Positions 58,636 through 64,000 of a stretch of 64,000 nt of DNA are shown in pieces. The notes beneath the pieces are model-generated. The model searched no databases and had not been told where the DNA came from. It saw only the letters and a list, made by a program, of their open reading frames with translations. Position 1 is the first letter of the stretch, and the number at the start of each line of letters is the position of its first letter. The stretch is from Haemonchus contortus (lineage: Eukaryota; Nematoda; Chromadorea; Rhabditida; Trichostrongylidae): NCBI GenBank assembly GCA_000469685.2, contig LS997565.1, positions 7,575,005 to 7,639,004 of the forward strand. The letters run 5' to 3'. The position numbers and the translations under genes are program-made.

Positions 58636-58984
58636 AGTGACGAATTGGTCTCTCAAAAGGAAGGAAGGAAGTGCCAGCCTCCCACAACCAGTAAGAGATT
58701 TGATAGGCTGGAAGTGAGTGAAGAGAGAACTTTCAAAAATCATGAAGTAGATGACTCGAAGAACGACAGAGAAGTGAATGAGGAAACTGGTCGCAATAAG
58801 ACTAGTGTGATTCTCTTTTCACTCATAGACGATGAGAGATGGAAGAGCTCATCGCTGTTTTTGAAAATGGGACGAGTTCACCTTATTTCTGATAGCATAA
58901 TGCTCATTGAAAACGCGAAGCTAATATACAGACAGCTGAAAACAAGAGTGATAACGAAAATTCCATATTATATATTCAACCAAG
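58636..58984 (+). CDS. Possible internal exon (116 aa), unidentified
   Basis: After GAGCTTTTCCGAGCAG the frame reads SDELVSQKEGRKCQPPTTSK and stays open for 116 codons to AACCAAG|GTAATGCAG. The first two thirds are charged and hydrophilic, the last third is mixed (LISDSIMLIENAKLIYRQL). Splice signals at both ends and the open length support an exon, but no family is recognised and no partner exon was found. Confidence 0.3.
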
Positions 58985-58999
58985 GTAATGCAGCCTACA

Positions 59000-61237
59000 C
59001 TGTAGCCATGCCATGACAACACGTCCTTTTAAAGGTGTAATCAGAACTAACTCGTACAAGGCTCGACTTAAACTGATAGCTGTGCAGATGGGCTTGAAGG
59101 ACGGAGGAATTAGTTGTCGTACGACCTATTCAGGCTATTTCTAGAACACCATCCATGGCTTGGGCGTTAGTTACAGCCTATTCCAGCCCCAGAGCATTTG
59201 CAAAAAACCTTATGTTCGGATGTTCATGTAAAAATTTTATTCCCTCAATCTGCGAAGAGGTTGGAAGACACCTCAAGTACGGAATTACCTAACAGCCATT
59301 GAGAAAATCATCGAAAAAAGGAAGTTGTATTCATCTGTCTGCATTAGCACTTATTGAAGCTGTTCCGATGAAAGGTGAAGCCAGCCCTAATGGAATGGAA
59401 GGTTGATGGGCAAAAAACTCGCAGAAATATCACCTCGGGAAGGTTGTCGGAAAGAGAACTAATGGCATAAAAGGGTCCAAGGGAGCTGTAAGGCGCCGTC
59501 GAGGATTGAATTTCACATTCTGGCTGAGACCATTAAAATGCTTACACGGCTCCGTTTATTCTCAAGGTTCGCCTTTCGCAGTCACATTACGAACAATCCT
59601 GAATATGTAAATAATCTTTTTTTCCAAGAAACTGACCAGTGTGGGTAGAACTCCCACAGAAAAATTCTGAACAACTAACGGATCCAGTGGCATAAGCTGT
59701 TTATCAAAAAGAGCAACGATCTGAGTAACACAGTCCAAAGATTACGATTCAGGGGCCAGTATCAAGCGGCTTTTTTAGGTATACGCCGTGAACTCGACAC
59801 TCACACAACATCGTTGCGGCTTGTGGATGTTTTCCCTATCTCAGTAGGCCTCACATCACCGAGAGATTTGTCCCAAGTGAAGAATTGGAAAGAAAAGATG
59901 CACAAACCGTTCAGAGCTGTGGAAATCCAGTTTTGTATTCACCTGTTGAATAATTTTGTTGTTTACTCATTTATTTATTATATTTGTCAATATGTTCAGA
60001 GCAACCACCGAATATGTATGGTCCAAGCACTTGAAGAGACGAAGTACAAGGAATTCAGAGGGAACAGCAGATTCATCACCGGATCAGAAAGCGAACCAAA
60101 AACGGAAACCATCCCTTTCGGACCCTTTTATCCAGCATGCTACCTCCTATTCGATGAAAAGACACGGACCAAGTAAACCAACATCTTTGAAGCAAGAATA
60201 AAGGGAGTGCAGGGGCTGAAGCAGAATACAATCGAAATAAAGGAATTTCGATGGAAAAACAAAAAATAAGCAGTCCACTGTGGTAATAGAGTAGCTGGAA
60301 AAGCCCATGCTAACATCATCAGGTCTGCCCAGAAGGCAAGTGTGCCATATGCACGTGCCATATCGACGGAATAATTTCTGTGTTTGCCCTCACTGGTCGG
60401 CTTAAGTTTAACGATATCACCCCATTAAAGGCATGAAGCATGGAAGTAAGCAAGTGAGCTTTGAGTAAAGCTTTGCACGAGGACATTAGCGTGTCGCTGT
60501 GAACCACACCAATGTGTTAGACCAAACCCTGGCGACAGCAAAAGGACATGGCTAACCTAATTTTCGGCTCAGCTGAGCAGAAATCTTCGCATATGTGCTT
60601 CAGCGAAAATTCTGACGAAAACGAATTTTATAACTGAATACGCTGATGAGGAGCTTTCTACCAAATTGCGAAAAATGAATTGTTCAAGAAAAAAATCCAA
60701 AATGAAATTCGTCGTGATGAAGTAACCCAAATTTTTGGTACCGTAGTGATGAAGCAGATGCAATGGCGTATAATGAAGTGGGAGGAACCGAGCAGCTTCT
60801 ACGAAGAGGCCCTACGTCGTGGGATGATTTACTGTCATGGCCTAGGCTAAGCCTTACATTTCTTTGATGATGAATGGATTATGGGTTGAGGTTAGAATGC
60901 GTAGGTTACACCGACTTGAAATGGGATGACACCTAGCTTTTCACCCGGACCTTTTCCTTTACTCAAACCGTAGTGAAAGGCAAATTCTAGCTTGGGAGCT
61001 TGAGTAACCCGTAAAGAATGAACTGTAAGAAATGAAAAGTATTGATGAAAAATAGTAGAGATAATCGGTCTTTACCCTAAACGTATGAACCTTTCAAATG
61101 GTTTGTTTGAGCTGCCTGCTAGTCTATTCGGAAAAATCCATTACCAGCAGCAGTTCTTGGGGTGAAGAGTTCAACCCCACGTGGGAGTCGGAACGTGGGA
61201 ATCACCATATCGGGTGGAATTTGCTGTGATAAATAAA
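59000..61237. other. Non-coding upstream of the mariner element
   Basis: A 120-codon plus-strand frame at 59814-60176 changes character part way (hydrophobic YSFIYYICQYV, then charged) and lacks splice context, so I do not call it. No repeat copies were seen. Confidence 0.4.
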
Positions 61238-61239
61238 TA

Positions 61240-62500
61240 TTAGGTTGAGTCATAAGTCCTCGGACAAAATGATAGTGATGACTTCTAGCGATCATAACTC
61301 TTGAAAGAGGTAACGAAAATGAACGTGCAAGGCACTGTTAGATAAAGTATGGAAAGCTCTTCCAAACGCATACTGGAGAACGCACCCAACTGTTCCCTTT
61401 CCCACAACTGTGCCTCATGATTTCAAGACGTCGCAACTCCACATCCGCAACACCATCATATTTATTTTTTTATCTGGCCATGAACCCGCGGCAATCGATA
61501 GAGGTATGAAGGACGTTCACAAGCAGGAGGTATACAATTTACAAGTTGCATCAGAAGTCCACATCGGGCGACTATTCCGTCGAAAATGAAGACCGTCCGG
61601 GACGCTCAATGGAGTTGGATTTGAAGGTGCTGCGGAGCCAGGTGGAAGCCGATCCGCACCAAACTACTCGTGAACTGACAGTCACCCTTGGGGAGTCAGT
61701 CCACAGTTCATCGTGAACTGAAGTCAATCGACAAGGTGCGAAAGCTCGGTCCATAGATGCCTCATGCTTTGAAGCAGTATGACATAGACCGCCGCGACGA
61801 CGCGGCACTTTCTCTCCTCACGCTCAAGGGCACCACACGTGGCTCGAGTGCCTAGTCACCAGGGGTGCGAAGTCGATCCTCTACTCTAACGTTCATCGGC
61901 GTGCTCAATGGATTGACAAAGGTGCGCATGCAGAAGACTCCCCCAAACCCAACGTACACGCCAAGGAGGTTATGCTCTGATTCTGGTGGAGCGCTCTCCG
62001 TGTCGAATAATGGGAGCTGCTAGACGAAGGATGCACAGTAACCGCACACGTCTACTTTACGCAACTGAGAAGTTTGAAGGCGAATCCCGAAGCTACACGT
62101 CCACAGCAGCACAAAGTTCACTTCCAGCACGACAACGCTCGCCTTCACATTGCAAGAACGACCAAAACTGAACTGAAGAATTCGGCAGGACAAGTTCACC
62201 ACACCAACCATGTTCTTTAGACTTGGATCCCTCGGATTACCACCTTTTTCCCCATCTTCAACCTCATCTGGATGGTCAGGACTTTCAAACCCGCGACGAC
62301 ATCAAAATGGCACTGATGCAGTTCACCAAGGGCCAGCTCCCAGCGTTCTAAAGCAAGGGCATCTACGATTTGCCCAAGCATTGGCAGAAGAGCATCGATG
62401 CCAATGGGGCATATTCCAAATGATTCGCTATTGTCGTTTAAAAATTGTAAGATAAATATTATCATTGCCAATTTGTCCGAGGACTTATGACTCAACCTAA
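61240..62500 (+). mobile_element. Mariner (Tc1/mariner) element, 1,261 bp, inactive
   Basis: The element is bounded by perfect 29-bp terminal inverted repeats (61240-61268 and 62472-62500, starting TTAGGTTGAGTCATAAGTCC). Each is flanked by TA (61238-61239, 62501-62502), the mariner target duplication. Its length is normal for a full mariner. The interior is a decayed transposase. The clean ends with a rotten gene mean it cannot move by itself, though the ends could still be recognised by a related transposase. Confidence 0.95.
61318..62460 (+). pseudogene. Mariner transposase pseudogene
   Basis: Transposase motifs are spread over all three forward frames. SGDYSVENEDRPGR (near 61565) belongs to the DNA-binding half. 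The first catalytic site, normally VTGDEKW, reads VTRGAKS, with Gly in place of the catalytic Asp (codon 61864-61866). HDNARLH (second Asp at 62131-62133) and LDPSDYHLFP (third Asp at 62235-62237) follow. The last two Asp codons are 104 nt apart, one base short of the D34D spacing, which shows a frameshift between them. In-frame stops are frequent in the first third. Open frames of 60-190 codons on either strand here are fragments or shadows. Confidence 0.92.
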
Positions 62501-62615
62501 TAATTGTAGTGATAATGTCTAATTTTCGCAGTCCGACTTTTGTGTAACCCCCGCTTTTTTCCTCCCTCAATCTTCTCTCCCTTTTCCCTCCCATTGTTCT
62601 CCTTCCCCCCTCTAG

Positions 62616-62889
62616 TTTCCCCTGCGTGGTATCGTCTTTCCTATGCCTCCAAAGGATGCTCCAATTTAATCCTGACTCATCCATCCTCCCCAAGCAGCTA
62701 AGAGAAGGGGTAATCACAGGCTGTAAACGCTCTCGATTTTTCAGAGGACGTGTCCTTTTCAAAGAAAGCAGCATTGTCAGCAGCACAGCAGTTCTGAAGT
62801 TATTAGGAGACCAGATCGAGTTGGATTACCAATTACTATCACTCAGCCCAGAGGAAAAGAAAAACGTTGACAGTTACTGGTTACTGTAA
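62616..62889 (+). CDS. Possible terminal exon (about 91 aa), unidentified
   Basis: A strong pyrimidine-rich acceptor (TCCTTCCCCCCTCTAG) is followed, after one base, by a frame reading FPCVVSSFLCLQRMLQFNPD and then FFRGRVLFKESSIVSS. It ends SPEEKKNVDSYWLL before a TAA. It lies about 115 bp outside the mariner element, so it is not part of it. The family is not recognised. Confidence 0.3.
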
Positions 62890-63458
62890 GCTTATAATTC
62901 AATGAAATAGATGGACTAACGCCATAGCTGACTAGGAGGATAGTCGAAACCTTCTTTTTCAACAATATTACGTCTTTCGGGGTTTTTAGACGGAGCAATC
63001 TATTCAATGGTCTAACATTCTGACGTAAGCGTACCCTTTCAAGGTCTGAAAGCTTCCCGAAATCGGAAAATAGACTTTACCCCATCAGGTGTTGAAATAG
63101 CAGGCCCCTGAAGGAGATGGTTTCATCTAAAATTTTTAGAAGACACGAAAATGTTGTATAACCAAAATATAATGCCCAGATCACAAGGAAAGAGCAAGTG
63201 GAAGCCGTCAAAAACAAAAAAAATCTTTAAGGCCTCCAAAACTGTCTTCAGAAGGCCTACGAATTCCTAAATGTCTGGCAGAGAAGTGTGAGTATTCGAA
63301 AAAGAATGGACTTTCAAAGATTTGACAATGCTTTCACACTACTTCCTTGAAATTATTCACCGCCTACCACTAGGGAGCTCGTTCTTCACTTTTTTCAAAA
63401 GAGCCTTCGCCAAACCCAAGAAGAAAAAGTGAAAGGTAAGAGCGAAAAAAAATCAGCG

Positions 63459-63717
63459 ATGAAAATATTCGGCGGAGAAATCGGAGGATTTCGCCCGGCC
63501 TCCACTCCCTGCTTCAAGTGGATCGTTAAGACGCTAATCGCTTCGAAATCTCGGAACGGCATGTCTACTTCTCGGAAAGTGCAAGCGTCCAAAGAGAGTA
63601 CCCCACTTGCAATGGATGGCCGACAAAGTGATGAGGACGACACAAAAAGAAGTAATGGACAACGGATGCCTCTCACATCAGTCTTGCTAATTCTTCTTCT
63701 CTGGACGAATTCAGCAG
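63459..63717 (+). CDS. Possible 5' exon encoding a hydrophobic, signal-like segment
   Basis: The frame from ATG 63459 runs 86 codons plus one base to GCAG|GTAAGAAA, a strong donor. It starts MKIFGGEIGGFRP, has a Ser/Lys/Asp-rich middle and ends MPLTSVLLILLLWTNSA. The last part would be a classical signal peptide if translation starts at 63666, or a membrane anchor if it starts upstream. An AAATCAG just 2 nt before the first ATG could be a trans-splice site. The gene would continue beyond the window. The product is probably secreted or membrane-bound. Confidence 0.4.
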
Positions 63718-64000
63718 GTAAGAAATTGAAATCCATCTCTGGAACCATTCACATGAGGCTTTTACGAGATTCGAGTACATGGCGCAGCCTGAGCTGCGAT
63801 CGGAGGGAGGAACGCCTTTCCGTTCACTTCCTGCGAACGTCTCTAGGATTGGTAGAGTATTGACTGAAGCCCGATCGGAGAGATTAGAAAAAGAGGGGAA
63901 AAAAGAAAAAGTCCCGGAATTCCGTATAATCAACGGTGAGCTCAGTTGAGTCCGAGGGCCTCGACCTCCCACATAGCAAGCCTATCAACTGACAAGAAGC

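Noticed and set aside
62217..62786. 189-codon open frame on the minus strand
   Set aside because: It lies opposite the mariner transposase remnant and runs through the element's end into flanking DNA.

Overview
This 64 kb window looks like a nematode chromosome, most likely a strongylid (hookworm-type) worm. The evidence is short exons separated by compact or very long introns, splice acceptors of the (U)UUCAG type, an intron-rich four-EF-hand calmodulin-like gene of nematode cal style, a dead mariner element with TA target duplications, and a dispersed tRNA-derived SINE. The genus is inferred; nothing in the window fixes it. There is no operon, CRISPR array, rRNA or intact tRNA gene. Most of the window is non-coding and repeat-rich.

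Layout. 0-7 kb: a two-exon piece of an unrecognised gene (3,235-3,860 +) and a repeat that recurs at 46 and 52 kb. 7.0-7.4 kb: a GC-rich promoter-like patch followed by a plausible first coding exon (+). 9-10 kb: two forward SINE copies. 13.5-17.4 kb: the one confident gene, a five-exon calmodulin-like EF-hand protein of 182 residues on the minus strand; its fourth intron-exon interval holds a 714-bp foldback element with 173-bp inverted arms (14,071-14,784). 17.5-34 kb: mainly SINE copies, AT-rich sequence and isolated possible exons, with a GC-rich patch near 29.1 kb and a SINE-derived 50-nt hairpin near 30.9 kb.

35.0-39.0 kb: the most striking object, a tandem array of a 60-bp unit that stays in exact phase for 51 units and is organised into higher-order repeats of 9 units (540 bp), the first of them swollen to 33 units. 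It may sit in an intron of a minus-strand gene whose exons I see at 43.2 and 34.8 kb. 40-41 kb: a 483-bp tandem duplication. 45-53 kb: repeats and a few weak exons. 55.6-57.2 kb: a large inverted repeat with a tRNA-Met-like sequence in each arm. 58.6 kb, 62.6 kb and 63.5 kb: further possible exons, the last encoding a hydrophobic, signal-peptide-like segment. 61.24-62.50 kb: a mariner element with perfect 29-bp terminal repeats and a broken transposase.

The genes do not form a visible pathway. The biology here is mostly repeat biology: a structured minisatellite, two foldback or inverted-repeat elements, a tRNA-derived SINE family and a DNA transposon. Exon calls other than the calmodulin-like gene rest on splice signals, reading-frame phase and coding-like composition only.
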